Of a DNA stretch of 64,000 nucleotides, positions 38,539-48,183 are shown in pieces. The number at the start of each line of letters is the position of its first letter. Position 1 is the first letter of the stretch. The position numbers and the translations under genes were made by a program. The DNA lies in NCBI GenBank assembly GCA_039800205.1, contig JBDLRB010000280.1:3870-67869 (forward strand), read 5' to 3'. The notes below the pieces were generated by a model, which was not told the DNA's origin, made no database searches, and saw only the letters and a list, made by a program, of their open reading frames with translations. This stretch comes from SYIM01 sp039800205 (GTDB lineage Bacteria > Pseudomonadota > Gammaproteobacteria > Burkholderiales > Burkholderiaceae_E).

Positions 38539-40710
38539 TCAAGCGTAGCGCGCGAGCGCCGCCTTGTGACGCAGACGTCCGGCGTGCAAGAGCGGCTCGG
38601 TATATCCGGACGGTTGCTCGCAGCCCTTGAACACCAGATCGCAGGCCGCCCGAAACGCTTCGCCGTCGAAGGATGGTGCCATCGGACGATAAAGCGGGTC
38701 CCCCGCATTCTGGCGATCGACCACTTCGGCCATCCGCTTCATCACCCCCATGACCTGATCGGCGGTGGCCACACCGTGACGCAGCCAGTTGGCGATGTGC
38801 TGGGACGAAATGCGGCAGGTGGCGCGATCCTCCATCAGCCCCACGTCGTGAATATCGGGGACCTTGGAGCAGCCCACCCCCTGATCGACCCAGCGCACGA
38901 CATAGCCCAGGATGCCCTGCGCATTGTTCTCGAGCTCCGCATTGATGTCCTCGGCGGACCAGCCCCCTGCTGCGAGCGGAATCGCCAGAAGTTCATCCAG
39001 CGTGGCGCGCTTGCCCTGCGCCGCGATCTGCGACTGCCGGGCCAGTACATCGACCTGATGGTAGTGCGTGGCATGCAGCGTGGCCGCGGTGGGACTGGGC
39101 ACCCAGGCGCAGTTCGCACCGGCCTGCGGATGACCCACCTTCTGCTCGAGCATGGCCGCCATCAGATCGGGCATCGCCCACATACCCTTGCCGATCTGGG
39201 CCCGACCAGCCAGGCCACAGGCCAGTCCGGTATCCACGTTCCAGAGTTCGTAGGCCGCGATCCAGCCCTGCTTTTTCATGTCGCCCTTGCGGACCATGGG
39301 ACCGGCTTCCATCGAGGTATGAATCTCGTCGCCGGTTCGATCCAGGAAGCCGGTATTGATGAACGCAACCCGATGCCGAGCGGCGTGGATACAGGCTTTC
39401 AGGTTGAGCGTCGTGCGCCGCTCCTCATCCATGATGCCCAGCTTGACGGTGTGCGCAGGCAAGCCCAGCGTGCGCTCGACCTGGCCAAACACCTGGTCTG
39501 CAAACGCGACTTCTTCAGGCCCGTGCATCTTGGGTTTGACAACGTAGACCGACCCACACACCGAATTGCGCAGCCCCGATTCGCGACGCAGGTCATGCAT
39601 CGCGATCAGGGTGGTACACATTGCATCGAGGAGGCCCTCATAGACCTCCCGGCCATCGCGATCCAGAACGGCCGGCGTGGTCATCAGATGACCGACGTTT
39701 CGGACCAGCATCAGCGAACGCCCCTTCAGCGAGAAGGTGCGGCCGTCGGGTCCGACATAGGCACGATCGGGGTTCAGACGGCGGACGAAGCTGCGATCAC
39801 CCTTCTTGACCGTCTCGGTCAGCGTACCGGCCATGAGGCCCAGCCAGTTGCCGTAAGCGAGCGCCTTGTCGGGTCCGTCCACCGCCGCGACCGAGTCCTC
39901 ACAATCCATGATCGTGGTGATCGCTGACTCAAGGAGGATATCGGCGACACCCGCCCGATCGGACGCCCCGACGGGATGCTGCCGATCGATCACGAGTTCC
40001 ATGTGGAGGTGGTGATGCCGCAGCAGCACAGCCTGAGGCGCCGCGGCATCGCCCCGATGCCCCGCAAAGGCGGAGGGGTCCGCCAGCGCGACCTCGCCCT
40101 GCGGCATCCTGGCCAGCAAGCGACCCTGGTCGATTCGCCAGCCCAGCACATCGGCGTGCGACGCACCCGCAAGGGGGACATGCTGATCGAGAAACGCCTT
40201 GGCCCAGGCAATCACACGAGCGCCCCGCTCAGGGTCGTAGCCCGGGGCCCCTGACGGTCGATCGCCGAGCGCGTCGGTCCCGTAGAGCGCATCGTAGAGG
40301 CTGCCCCAACGGGCATTGGCCGCATTGAGCGCATAGCGCGCGTTCATCACCGGTACGACCAGCTGAGGTCCGGGAATGCGCGCGATCTCGGGGTCGACGC
40401 CCTCAGTCTGCACTTGAAAATCGGCCGGTTCATCAACGATGTAACCGATGTCCCGCAGGAACGCCTGATAGGCCTCGCGATCGAACGCCTGCCCTTGTCG
40501 GGCACGATGCCATTGATCGATCTGCGACTGCAGAGCGTCGCGACGGGCAAGCAATTCACGGTTGCGCGGACCCAGGCCATGGAGCAGTTCCGACAGCCCG
40601 CGCCAGAACCGCTCGGGCGTGATGCCGGTCCCCGGCAGCGCCTGCTCCTCGATCAGCTGAAACAAGGCAGGGTCAATTCTGAGACCGAATTTTTCGATGC
40701 GCTCGGACAT
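38539..40710 (-). CDS. glcB: Malate synthase G
   Basis: A 723-residue glyoxylate-cycle enzyme that condenses glyoxylate and acetyl-CoA to malate. The family is about 720 residues. MSERIEKFGLRIDPALF opens it. The catalytic region has TIMDCEDSVAAVDGPDK, and SLMLVRNVGHLMTT and FINTGFLDRTGDEIHTSMEAGPM are typical of isoform G. ATG 40710 has GGAGA eight bases upstream and is preferred over a TTG six bases earlier. It stands alone with no isocitrate lyase or glycolate oxidase gene adjacent. Confidence 0.97.
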   Translation of the reverse strand: MSERIEKFGLRIDPALFQLIEEQALPGTGITPERFWRGLSELLHGLGPRNRELLARRDALQSQIDQWHRARQGQAFDREAYQAFLRDIGYIVDEPADFQVQTEGVDPEIARIPGPQLVVPVMNARYALNAANARWGSLYDALYGTDALGDRPSGAPGYDPERGARVIAWAKAFLDQHVPLAGASHADVLGWRIDQGRLLARMPQGEVALADPSAFAGHRGDAAAPQAVLLRHHHLHMELVIDRQHPVGASDRAGVADILLESAITTIMDCEDSVAAVDGPDKALAYGNWLGLMAGTLTETVKKGDRSFVRRLNPDRAYVGPDGRTFSLKGRSLMLVRNVGHLMTTPAVLDRDGREVYEGLLDAMCTTLIAMHDLRRESGLRNSVCGSVYVVKPKMHGPEEVAFADQVFGQVERTLGLPAHTVKLGIMDEERRTTLNLKACIHAARHRVAFINTGFLDRTGDEIHTSMEAGPMVRKGDMKKQGWIAAYELWNVDTGLACGLAGRAQIGKGMWAMPDLMAAMLEQKVGHPQAGANCAWVPSPTAATLHATHYHQVDVLARQSQIAAQGKRATLDELLAIPLAAGGWSAEDINAELENNAQGILGYVVRWVDQGVGCSKVPDIHDVGLMEDRATCRISSQHIANWLRHGVATADQVMGVMKRMAEVVDRQNAGDPLYRPMAPSFDGEAFRAACDLVFKGCEQPSGYTEPLLHAGRLRHKAALARYA

Positions 40711-40791
40711 GGGCAACTTCTCCAGGAAACGTGAATTGAAACGGGCGAGGGGTCCGTACAGGTCCAGGGTTTGAGTCGGCTCGGGCGTGGT

Positions 40792-41463
40792 TCAGGCGAA
40801 GGTGATGCCGGACCGTCGCTCGGGGGAGTCGAGGTGGGGCACGTTGTTGTAACTGAGCAGGCGCAGGGTGCTGGAACCCGCGATCAATTCGCAGACTCCC
40901 GTGTTGCGAAACTGCAGGTTGAGTTCGATGGCGGTCGACGGCGGCGCAGCCATGGTGTCGGCGACCAGGCGGCCGATCGGTCCCCCTGAACTGACCACCA
41001 CCACGACCTCATCGCGGGTCGTGTCCCGGACGGCATGACGGATCGCACCGTGCACGCGTTCGCCAAACGCCGACCAGCTTTCCGGAACACCGTCCAGGCG
41101 GTCTTCGGCCCAGGCCAGCATCGCCTCGCGAAAGGTTCTCCAGAAGTCCTTCGCATCGCGCTGTTGGTGCGCCCGCGCGTGCGCCCCGCCGGTGTGCGCG
41201 GCGTACAGGGCATCGCCCGAGTACTCGTCCAAGCGCGCGTCCAGCTCAGGGGCCATCTCGAGGCCCAGGCCCGCCAGCAACTCGGTGGCGGTATCGCGCT
41301 GCCGTTCGAGCGCGCCGCTCACCACGCGGGTCGGCCTGAGACCGCGATTCAGCAGGTACTCCCCCAACCACCGGGCCTGCTGGCGCCCAAGCGCAGACAG
41401 CCGATCGTAGTGATCAGCCCCAAAGCTGGCCTGCCCGTGCCGCACGAGCCAGATCAGTGCCAT
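40792..41463 (-). CDS. Histidine phosphatase family protein
   Basis: A 223-residue phosphoglycerate-mutase-like hydrolase. The first catalytic histidine is in LVRHGQASFGADHYDRLSALG (residues 6-26). The second site usually has a histidine in VSHGG, but here it is VVVSSGGPIGRLV, a variant seen in other proteobacterial members. The substrate is unknown and could be a phosphorylated metabolite or protein. The start ATG 41463 is followed by the conserved family opening. It is divergent from dinB. Confidence 0.88.
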   Translation of the reverse strand: MALIWLVRHGQASFGADHYDRLSALGRQQARWLGEYLLNRGLRPTRVVSGALERQRDTATELLAGLGLEMAPELDARLDEYSGDALYAAHTGGAHARAHQQRDAKDFWRTFREAMLAWAEDRLDGVPESWSAFGERVHGAIRHAVRDTTRDEVVVVVSSGGPIGRLVADTMAAPPSTAIELNLQFRNTGVCELIAGSSTLRLLSYNNVPHLDSPERRSGITFA

Positions 41464-41533
41464 CGACTTTTCCCTGTTTTTTATCAACCCGACATAATAC
41501 GTTTCTTCGAAAGCCCCCCGGTCCTGCCCGCCC

Positions 41534-42724
41534 ATGTCGCCTGGCGAGAGCTCTCCTGAACGGCGTATCGCCCATCTGGACATGGATGCGTTCTACGCGT
41601 CAGTGGAGCTCTTGCGCCGCCCGGACCTGCGCGGCCTGCCACTGGTCATCGGTGGCCGCAGGGCCCTTCGCGACGACGGGATCGCGCGGCTGCGAAACTA
41701 TGCCGGACGGGGCGTGGTCACAACCGCCACCTACGAGGCGCGCGCCTTCGGCATCCATTCGGGCATGGGCTTGATGAAGGCGGCTGTGCGTTGTCCCGAC
41801 GCGCTGCTGCTGCCCGCCGATTTTGATGAATACCGGCGCCTGTCCAAGCGCTTCAAGGCGGCGGTCGCCGAAATCGCCCCGGTGATCGAGGACCGGGGGA
41901 TCGATGAGATCTACATCGACCTGAGCGACTGTCCGGGCGTGGCGCTCGATGGCGGGCGAGCGATCGCGCAGTCGATCAAAGCGCGCATTCAGGAGACCTG
42001 CGGTCTGAGTTGCTCGATCGGGATCACCCCCAACAAGCTGCTCTCCAAGATCGCCTCCGAGCTGGAGAAGCCAGATGGCCTCACGGTGCTGACCGCATCC
42101 GACCTCGAACCCCGAATCTGGCCGCTGGACGTCCGACGGATCAATGGCGTCGGGCCCAAGGCGGCGGAGAAACTGAAGCAGATGGGCATCGAGCGGATCG
42201 GCGAACTCGCGACCCGGCCAATGGACGAGCTGATCGCGCGATTCGGCCGCTCGTACGGCCAATGGCTTCACCACGCCGCGCACGGCCGCGATGACCGCCC
42301 GGTGGTGACCTGCAGCGAGCCGCGTTCGGTCAGCCGCGAGAGTACCTTCGAACGCGACCTGCACCCGCGCGAGGATCGTCAGGAGCTGTCGGCTCGCCTC
42401 ACCGGTTTGTGCGAGCGCATCGCCGAGGACCTGCAGGCCAAGGCTTATCTCGGACGGACCATCGGCGTGAAGCTTCGTTTTGAGGATTTCGAGACCATCA
42501 CGCGTGATCTGACCGTCTCCGAGCCCACTGCGGACGCCGCGGTCATCCTGAACGCCGCACGCCAGTGTCTGAAACGGGTGCGATTCGACCGTCGGCTGAG
42601 GCTGATCGGTGTCCGGGTGGGCTCGCTGTCACGCATCGACCCGCCCGCAGGCCGGACCGCGCGGGTGGGCGAACCCTCGGCCAACTACGAATTGCCCTTG
42701 TTCGACGACCCACCGCTGACATAG
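41534..42724 (+). CDS. dinB: DNA polymerase IV
   Basis: A 396-residue Y-family translesion polymerase. The palm carries IAHLDMDAFYASVELLR (catalytic aspartates near residues 15-17) and DEIYIDLSD (second acidic pair). The thumb and little-finger domains follow, with the C-terminal FEDFETITRDLTVSEPT segment. Cytoplasmic. No umuD or lexA gene is adjacent. The 70-base gap to the divergent phosphatase holds the promoter. No LexA box was recognised. Confidence 0.95.
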   Translation: MSPGESSPERRIAHLDMDAFYASVELLRRPDLRGLPLVIGGRRALRDDGIARLRNYAGRGVVTTATYEARAFGIHSGMGLMKAAVRCPDALLLPADFDEYRRLSKRFKAAVAEIAPVIEDRGIDEIYIDLSDCPGVALDGGRAIAQSIKARIQETCGLSCSIGITPNKLLSKIASELEKPDGLTVLTASDLEPRIWPLDVRRINGVGPKAAEKLKQMGIERIGELATRPMDELIARFGRSYGQWLHHAAHGRDDRPVVTCSEPRSVSRESTFERDLHPREDRQELSARLTGLCERIAEDLQAKAYLGRTIGVKLRFEDFETITRDLTVSEPTADAAVILNAARQCLKRVRFDRRLRLIGVRVGSLSRIDPPAGRTARVGEPSANYELPLFDDPPLT

Positions 42725-42748
42725 GGCACGCGTTCCGAGCCCGCCTGC

Positions 42749-43768
42749 CTAAGCGAATCGCTCGCGCGCGAGCGCGGCACCGGCGGCGAGCGCCTCAAGT
42801 TTGCGCCGGGCCGTCTCGCGATCCATGGGCGCCATACCGCAGTTGGTGCAGGGCATCAGTCGCGCAGCCGGCACAAAAGCCAGGGCTTTCTCGATGGTCT
42901 GCGCGACCTCCTCAGGGGTCTCGATCCGGTCGCTCGCCACATCAATCACGCCGACCATCACGTCCTTTCCGGCCAGCAGCTGCATCAGATCCGCGGGCAC
43001 TCTGGATTGCGCACACTCGAGCGAAACCTGGTCAATCCGGCTGGCCGCCAGGGCAGGAAACACCTTTTCGTATTGCCGCCAGGCATCGCCCAGGCTGCTC
43101 TTCCAGTCGATATTGGCCTGGATGCCATAGCCATAGCAGATATGGACTGCCGTGGTGCACTGCAGGCCCTCGATCGCCCGATGAAGCGCATCAATCCCCC
43201 AACGGGCGGCCTCGTCCATGTAGACGTTGAACGCGGGTTCGTCGAACTGGATCACATCGACCCCGTCCGCCTCGAGCGCCCGAGCCTCCTGGTTCAACAG
43301 TTCAGCAAAAGCCATGGCGAGCGCCACACGGTCACCGTAGTGGCGATCGGCCACGGTGTCGACGATGGTCATCGGCCCTGGGAGGGTGAATTTCACGGTG
43401 CGCTGGGTATGCGCTCTGAGCAGCCGGGCCTCGGTCTGATGGACCCGCCCGCGCAGCCGCAGCGGCGCCACCACCTGCGGCACCATCGCGTCGTAGCGGT
43501 TGTTCCGGATCCCCATCTTGACCTTGTTGTCGAAGTCGATCCCCTCGACCGCCTCGAGAAAGCCGTGGACGAAGTGCTGACGGAACTGCTCGCCATCGCC
43601 AATGACGTCAACACCGGCGTCTTCCTGCATCTTGATCCAGAGGAGCGTCGCATCGGCCTTGCTCTGCTGCAACGCCTCGCCCTCGCTCTGCCAGCGCGGC
43701 CAGAGCTTGCCGGTCTCCGCAAGCCAGCCGGGTTTGGGCAGGCTGCCTGCAATCGCAGTCTTGAACAT
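42749..43768 (-). CDS. Stand-alone core-MetE methionine synthase, MesD-like
   Basis: A 339-residue single-barrel protein equal to the C-terminal half of cobalamin-independent methionine synthase. The zinc site His209-x-Cys211 (VHICYGYG), Glu251 and Cys310 (CTNCGMAPM) is intact. The opening FKTAIAGSLPKPGWLAE and the IQFDEPAFNVYMDEA motif resemble MesD proteins, which make methionine without folate and need the oxygen-dependent partner MesX (DUF1852). No MesX is adjacent. CGGAGAT lies seven to eight bases before ATG 43768. MetE-type alternatives are less likely because the N-terminal half is missing. Confidence 0.87.
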   Translation of the reverse strand: MFKTAIAGSLPKPGWLAETGKLWPRWQSEGEALQQSKADATLLWIKMQEDAGVDVIGDGEQFRQHFVHGFLEAVEGIDFDNKVKMGIRNNRYDAMVPQVVAPLRLRGRVHQTEARLLRAHTQRTVKFTLPGPMTIVDTVADRHYGDRVALAMAFAELLNQEARALEADGVDVIQFDEPAFNVYMDEAARWGIDALHRAIEGLQCTTAVHICYGYGIQANIDWKSSLGDAWRQYEKVFPALAASRIDQVSLECAQSRVPADLMQLLAGKDVMVGVIDVASDRIETPEEVAQTIEKALAFVPAARLMPCTNCGMAPMDRETARRKLEALAAGAALARERFA

Positions 43769-43920
43769 GGTGATCTCCGGAAGATGAGCACGGACCGCAC
43801 GGCATCCGTCGGGGACGCGGGTCCGCAAAAAAAGGAGGACCGTCTGAGTCTGACGGGTACCCGAGCCGCTAATATCCAGTTTTCAGCATCACGAGCCAAA
43901 CTCAGGGCTTTTCGGAACTC

Positions 43921-45030
43921 ATGCAGGACCTCCCCATACACCCCTGGCTGATCAACACGGTCGGTTTCGTCATCGGAACGGTGTTCGGAATCGTCGCGCA
44001 TCGAACCCATTTCTGTGCAGTCGGCTCGATTGCCGACGTTCTGAACATGGGCAGCTGGACCCGGGCACGAATGTGGCTCCTCGCGGTCGCCACGGCCTGT
44101 ATGGGCCTTTGGGCCCTCGAGGCGGGCGGATGGGTCGATCCGGGACAATCGATCTACGCCGGGACCAGACTGCCCTGGCTGTCGATCATCGTGGGCGGTC
44201 TGATGTTCGGGGCAGGCATGGTGCTCGCTTCAGGCTGCACCGGCAAGACCTTGATCCGCCTGGGTGCAGGCAATCTGAAATCGCTGGTGGTGTTTCTGGT
44301 CCTGGGCTTGACGGCCTACATGACCTTGAGAGGGGTGTTTGGCGTCTGGCGAGTCGCGACGATCGACCGTGTCTTTCTCGAACTCGAAGCGGCACAGACG
44401 CTGCCGGCTCTGATTGCATCGGCGTCAGGCGCAGGGGGCGCATCGTTCGAACGCTGGATCGCCCCAGTGATCGGAGCCGGCTTGCTGACCTTCTCGCTGG
44501 CCAGTCGTACCCTCTGGCGCGAGGAGCGAAGCGCCGTGTGGGGCGGTCTGGCCATCGGCGGGGTGATCATTGCGGGCTGGTGGACGACCGGATGGCTCGC
44601 CTTCGTTCCCGAGCACCCGGATACGCTGGAGCCCGCCTACATCAGCACGCAGCTGAACCGACCGGAGTCGTTCTCTCTGGCTGCACCTTATGCTTACCTG
44701 ATCGAACTCCTGACGCTCTGGAGCGATCAATCGCGCAAACTCACCTTTGGCATTGCATCTGCGCTGGGCATCGTTGTCGGCGCGTTCGTGCACGCCCGAA
44801 TGACAGGGCGCTGGCGCGCCGAAATCTTCCCGAGCGCGAGTGATTTCGGCCGGCATCTGCTGGGGGCTGCGCTGATGGGTACCGGAGGCGTTCTGGCAAT
44901 GGGCTGCACGGTGGGACAAGGCCTGTCGGGGCTGTCCACCCTGTCGCTCGGTGCCCTCATCGCGACCGCATCGATGATCGCGGGGGCCGTCGCGATGATG
45001 AAATTCGACTACTGGCGGCTCGCGCGCTAG
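43921..45030 (+). CDS. YeeE/YedE family transporter, thiosulfate-permease-like
   Basis: A 369-residue polytopic membrane protein with about nine to ten helices. Cysteines at the family-conserved positions are Cys32 (HRTHFCAVG), Cys106 (ASGCTGKT) and Cys329 (MGCTVGQG). In TsuA-type members these cysteines relay thiosulfate through the channel. The protein is about 20 residues longer than minimal members. It lies 5 kb from soxXYZA in the same region, which makes sulfur-compound uptake plausible. It converges on livK. Confidence 0.86.
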   Translation: MQDLPIHPWLINTVGFVIGTVFGIVAHRTHFCAVGSIADVLNMGSWTRARMWLLAVATACMGLWALEAGGWVDPGQSIYAGTRLPWLSIIVGGLMFGAGMVLASGCTGKTLIRLGAGNLKSLVVFLVLGLTAYMTLRGVFGVWRVATIDRVFLELEAAQTLPALIASASGAGGASFERWIAPVIGAGLLTFSLASRTLWREERSAVWGGLAIGGVIIAGWWTTGWLAFVPEHPDTLEPAYISTQLNRPESFSLAAPYAYLIELLTLWSDQSRKLTFGIASALGIVVGAFVHARMTGRWRAEIFPSASDFGRHLLGAALMGTGGVLAMGCTVGQGLSGLSTLSLGALIATASMIAGAVAMMKFDYWRLAR

Positions 45031-45054
45031 ACGCCCCAGCGCGCTCTGCCCGCC

Positions 45055-46272
45055 TCAGGCCCCATACACCCGACCAAAGCGGGCCCAGCCCCGACCATCG
45101 AAGCGGATCAGCTGCATCCGCTCGATCGGGAAGTGATCCGCAGATCCAGTCTTCAGGCGGATACCGGGCAGCAACATCGGCAGCGCCAGATCCAGATTGC
45201 GCGCTTGCCTCATGACATTTTCACGGGTCAGATCATCACCGCATTGGCGCAGGACCTGGACCAGTGTCTGTGCGACCGAGTACGCGTAGACATTCAGGTT
45301 GTCGCGCAGGTCAGCGCCCGGCTGCCAGCGTCTCATCCAGGCCAGCCAGGCCTCGAATTCAGGTGTCCCCTGCCACTGTGGATCGGTCGGATCGCGGTTG
45401 TAGGCGGCAGAAATGAGCCCCAATGCATTTTCCAGGCCTGCTGGGGCGAGTACGCCGCCCACGGTGCTCGACACGCTGTTGAGGTAATGCACCGGTCGCC
45501 AGCCCATCTCGGCGCAACGCCGGATCGCCTGCGCCGCGGCCTTGGGGGTGCTGATATTAAAAAAGGTGTCCGCACCCGAGGCCTTGAGCGACAGCATCTG
45601 GCTGTCGATCGTGGGATCGCCCACCTCGAAGGTGGCGCGCGCCACGATCATGCTGGACGCGCGCGCCCCCAATCCATCCGTGAACCCCTTCAGATAATCG
45701 CGCCCGTAATCATCGTTCTGGAGCAGGATCGCCACCCGGGCGCCCGGGCGGGTTTCAAGAATATGCGCCGCGTAGATGCCGGCCTCGGACTGATAGCTGG
45801 GCTGCCAGCCCATGGTCCAGGGAAAGTTCTGGTGGTCGCCCCACAGCGTGGCCCCGGACGCTGCAAAAAGCTGCGGCACCGCTCGCTGATTCAGGTATTT
45901 GCGGATGGCCAGGTTGGGTGCGGTCCCGAGCACCTGCGTAATCAGCAGCACTCGCTCGCGCTCGACCAGGCGACGCACCTGCTCCAGGGTACGGGACGGC
46001 GAGTACGCATCGTCCAGGCTGAGGAGCTTCAGCCGGCGCCCTCCGATCCCGCCGTCGGCATTGATCATGTCGAAATAAGCGCCCAGCGCCTTGCCCACCA
46101 CCCCATAGGCGGCGGCCGGCCCGGAGTACGGCACAACATTACCAATCAGGATCTCGCGGTCGTTCGCACCCGGATCGTAGCGCCCCGCCGCTCTCGACGC
46201 ACCAGCAGCCGCCGTCAGGGCGAGCGCCCCGCCCGCGAGTGCCGTGTGCAGTACTTGCCTTCTACCGCTCAT
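45055..46272 (-). CDS. Branched-chain-amino-acid-type ABC transporter substrate-binding protein
   Basis: A 405-residue periplasmic binding protein of the LivJ/LivK family. The N-terminus has a twin-arginine-like start (SGRRQVLHTALAGGALALTAAA). The mature part has DREILIGNVVPYSGPAAAYGVVGKALGAYFDMINADGGIGGR, the family opening, and a QLFAASGATLWGD ligand-pocket segment. The ligand is not evident: branched-chain amino acids, urea or aromatic acids are possible. It is the last gene of a hpf-livGFHM operon and overlaps livM by 11 bases. Confidence 0.9.
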   Translation of the reverse strand: MSGRRQVLHTALAGGALALTAAAGASRAAGRYDPGANDREILIGNVVPYSGPAAAYGVVGKALGAYFDMINADGGIGGRRLKLLSLDDAYSPSRTLEQVRRLVERERVLLITQVLGTAPNLAIRKYLNQRAVPQLFAASGATLWGDHQNFPWTMGWQPSYQSEAGIYAAHILETRPGARVAILLQNDDYGRDYLKGFTDGLGARASSMIVARATFEVGDPTIDSQMLSLKASGADTFFNISTPKAAAQAIRRCAEMGWRPVHYLNSVSSTVGGVLAPAGLENALGLISAAYNRDPTDPQWQGTPEFEAWLAWMRRWQPGADLRDNLNVYAYSVAQTLVQVLRQCGDDLTRENVMRQARNLDLALPMLLPGIRLKTGSADHFPIERMQLIRFDGRGWARFGRVYGA

Positions 46273-47302
46273 TCGTTGGGTCTCCTACATGATTGCCCCG
46301 GGAACTGGATCGCTGGACCCGTCTTCGCCCATCGTGGATTCGACCAGCCACCCCTTCGGGCATCAGCCAGACGGACAGGATCATCAGGACACCATACACT
46401 GCCCAGGGCGCAGCCGTCGACAGATCCGCCAGGAACGTGGGCAGCACCTGGATGAATACCGCACCGATCAGGGTACCGCCCACCGAGCGGACACCGCCGA
46501 TCACCAGGCCCACCAGCAAGCTGATCGACAGAAAAACAGGAAAGCTGTCTGGAGCCAGAAAGCCGCTCGCCCAGGTCTGAAGCGCACCCGAAACAGCGGC
46601 CAGCGCCGCAGCCGTTGCGAACGCAAGCGCGCGCACCCGGGTGATCGAAATGCCGATGCTTTGCGCAGCAAGCGGATGATCGCGGGCCGCCCCCCACGCG
46701 CGACCAAGGGGGCCCCGCTGCACACGCCGGGCCAGCCAGACGGCGCCAATCGTGAAGATGAGGGTCCAGCCGTACACCCATGCGTCGAGCCCACCTGCGA
46801 TTCCCACGGTCTCGAGCCAAGCGGGCGGCGGCGCACGATCGATGACCAGCCCCTGGCTGCCTCCGGTCAAGCCAGCGAGCAACGGGAGTTTCAGTAACTG
46901 CGGCACGGCGATCGCCAACGCGAAACTGGCAAGCGCCAGCAGATGGCCCGACCAGCGTAACGCTGGATAGCCTAGGAGACCGCCGGCAAAAAAACCGACC
47001 GCGCCGGCGAGCGCGACCCCCAGGGCACCCGGTAGCGCAGCCGCATGCTGCAGCAGCATGCCGCCCACGTAGGCTCCGAGCGCCACAAAGGCCCCCTGCC
47101 CCAGCGAGATCTGACCGGCGATGCCGGTCAGGAGCACCATGCCGATCAGAGCGATCACCGCAGCCATCCAGAGGGTGGCCTGATAGAGCAGGTACGCGTC
47201 GGGCAGCCAGACCAATGCAAGCAGCGCACAGACCAGGACGGTCACAGCCCCCTGCCGAACGGATGCTCGTGCAGCCCTCACACGTGCTGGTGCGGCCGTC
47301 AT
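46262..47302 (-). CDS. ABC transporter permease, LivM type
   Basis: A 346-residue inner-membrane permease of the branched-chain amino acid transporter family. The LivM signature GIAGQISLGQGAFVALGAYVGGM is in the first third and GLVIGGVRSVGGTLIGAVFI is near the C-terminus. About nine helices are present. The reading frame is open far upstream, but ATG 47302 overlaps the livH stop by four bases (ATGA). It overlaps the binding-protein start by 11 bases. Confidence 0.92.
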   Translation of the reverse strand: MTAAPARVRAARASVRQGAVTVLVCALLALVWLPDAYLLYQATLWMAAVIALIGMVLLTGIAGQISLGQGAFVALGAYVGGMLLQHAAALPGALGVALAGAVGFFAGGLLGYPALRWSGHLLALASFALAIAVPQLLKLPLLAGLTGGSQGLVIDRAPPPAWLETVGIAGGLDAWVYGWTLIFTIGAVWLARRVQRGPLGRAWGAARDHPLAAQSIGISITRVRALAFATAAALAAVSGALQTWASGFLAPDSFPVFLSISLLVGLVIGGVRSVGGTLIGAVFIQVLPTFLADLSTAAPWAVYGVLMILSVWLMPEGVAGRIHDGRRRVQRSSSRGNHVGDPTNER

Positions 47303-48183
47303 ACGCGTTGCACCACCCGACGCCCCAGGAGCCCCTGGGGACGCCACATCAGCACCAGCACCATCAGAAACAGCGCCGCACTCAGCTTGAACTCGGTCCC
47401 CGTGACAAACACCCCCAGCAGGTTTTCCATGACTCCAACGATGATGCCTCCGGGAAGCGCTCCCCACGGGTTGTCGATGCCCCCCACCAGCGCGGCGGCA
47501 AAGCCATACAGCAGAATCGTGGTCATCATGTTTGGATCGAGATAGACAATGGGCGCAATCAGCATACCCGCCAGGGCACCGATCGCGGCCGCCAGTCCCC
47601 AACCCAGCGCAAGCATCCGGTCGACCCGAACGCCCAGCAGGCGCGCCGCTTCGGGATCGTGCGCGGCGGCACGCATCGCCAGTCCGAGCGGGGTCCATCT
47701 GAGAACGAGGTAGAGCATCAACGACACCGCCAGTACGGTCAGCACGGTTCCCAGGCCGTGGGCGGAGAGATACGTGCTCGACCCCCAGACGTCCTTTGGA
47801 AACGGACTGGGAAACGCACGGAGGGTGTGATCAAACAGGGCACCCGCCAGCGCATGAAAAATCAGTAACAGTCCGATGAAGACGGTGATGTGGCTGAGTA
47901 CCGGCGCGTTCGACAGCGGTCGCAGGATCACCCGCTGGATCAGCATTCCCGCGCAGAACGCGCCGGCCAGCGTGAGGAACAGGACGGCCCAGTACGGCAG
48001 CCCGGCATCGAGCAGTCCCCACGCGATGAACGTGCTGAAGGTCGCCATTTCACCCTGGGCGAAATTGATGTGGTGGGTAGATTGGTAGATCACCACCAGC
48101 GCGAGCGCCATCAGCCCATAGATCGCCCCCGAACTGAGCCCAGTCAGGATCTGCGGCAATACCTGATCAATCATCGGGGTCAT
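47299..48183 (-). CDS. ABC transporter permease, LivH type
   Basis: A 294-residue inner-membrane permease. The family opening QVLPQILTGLSSGAIYGLMALALVVIYQSTHHINFAQGEMA is clear, and GFAAALVGGIDNPWGALPGGIIVGVMENL is near the C-terminus. About eight helices. It overlaps livF upstream and livM downstream by four bases each (ATGA), so stoichiometric translation is likely. Confidence 0.93.
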   Translation of the reverse strand: MTPMIDQVLPQILTGLSSGAIYGLMALALVVIYQSTHHINFAQGEMATFSTFIAWGLLDAGLPYWAVLFLTLAGAFCAGMLIQRVILRPLSNAPVLSHITVFIGLLLIFHALAGALFDHTLRAFPSPFPKDVWGSSTYLSAHGLGTVLTVLAVSLMLYLVLRWTPLGLAMRAAAHDPEAARLLGVRVDRMLALGWGLAAAIGALAGMLIAPIVYLDPNMMTTILLYGFAAALVGGIDNPWGALPGGIIVGVMENLLGVFVTGTEFKLSAALFLMVLVLMWRPQGLLGRRVVQRV

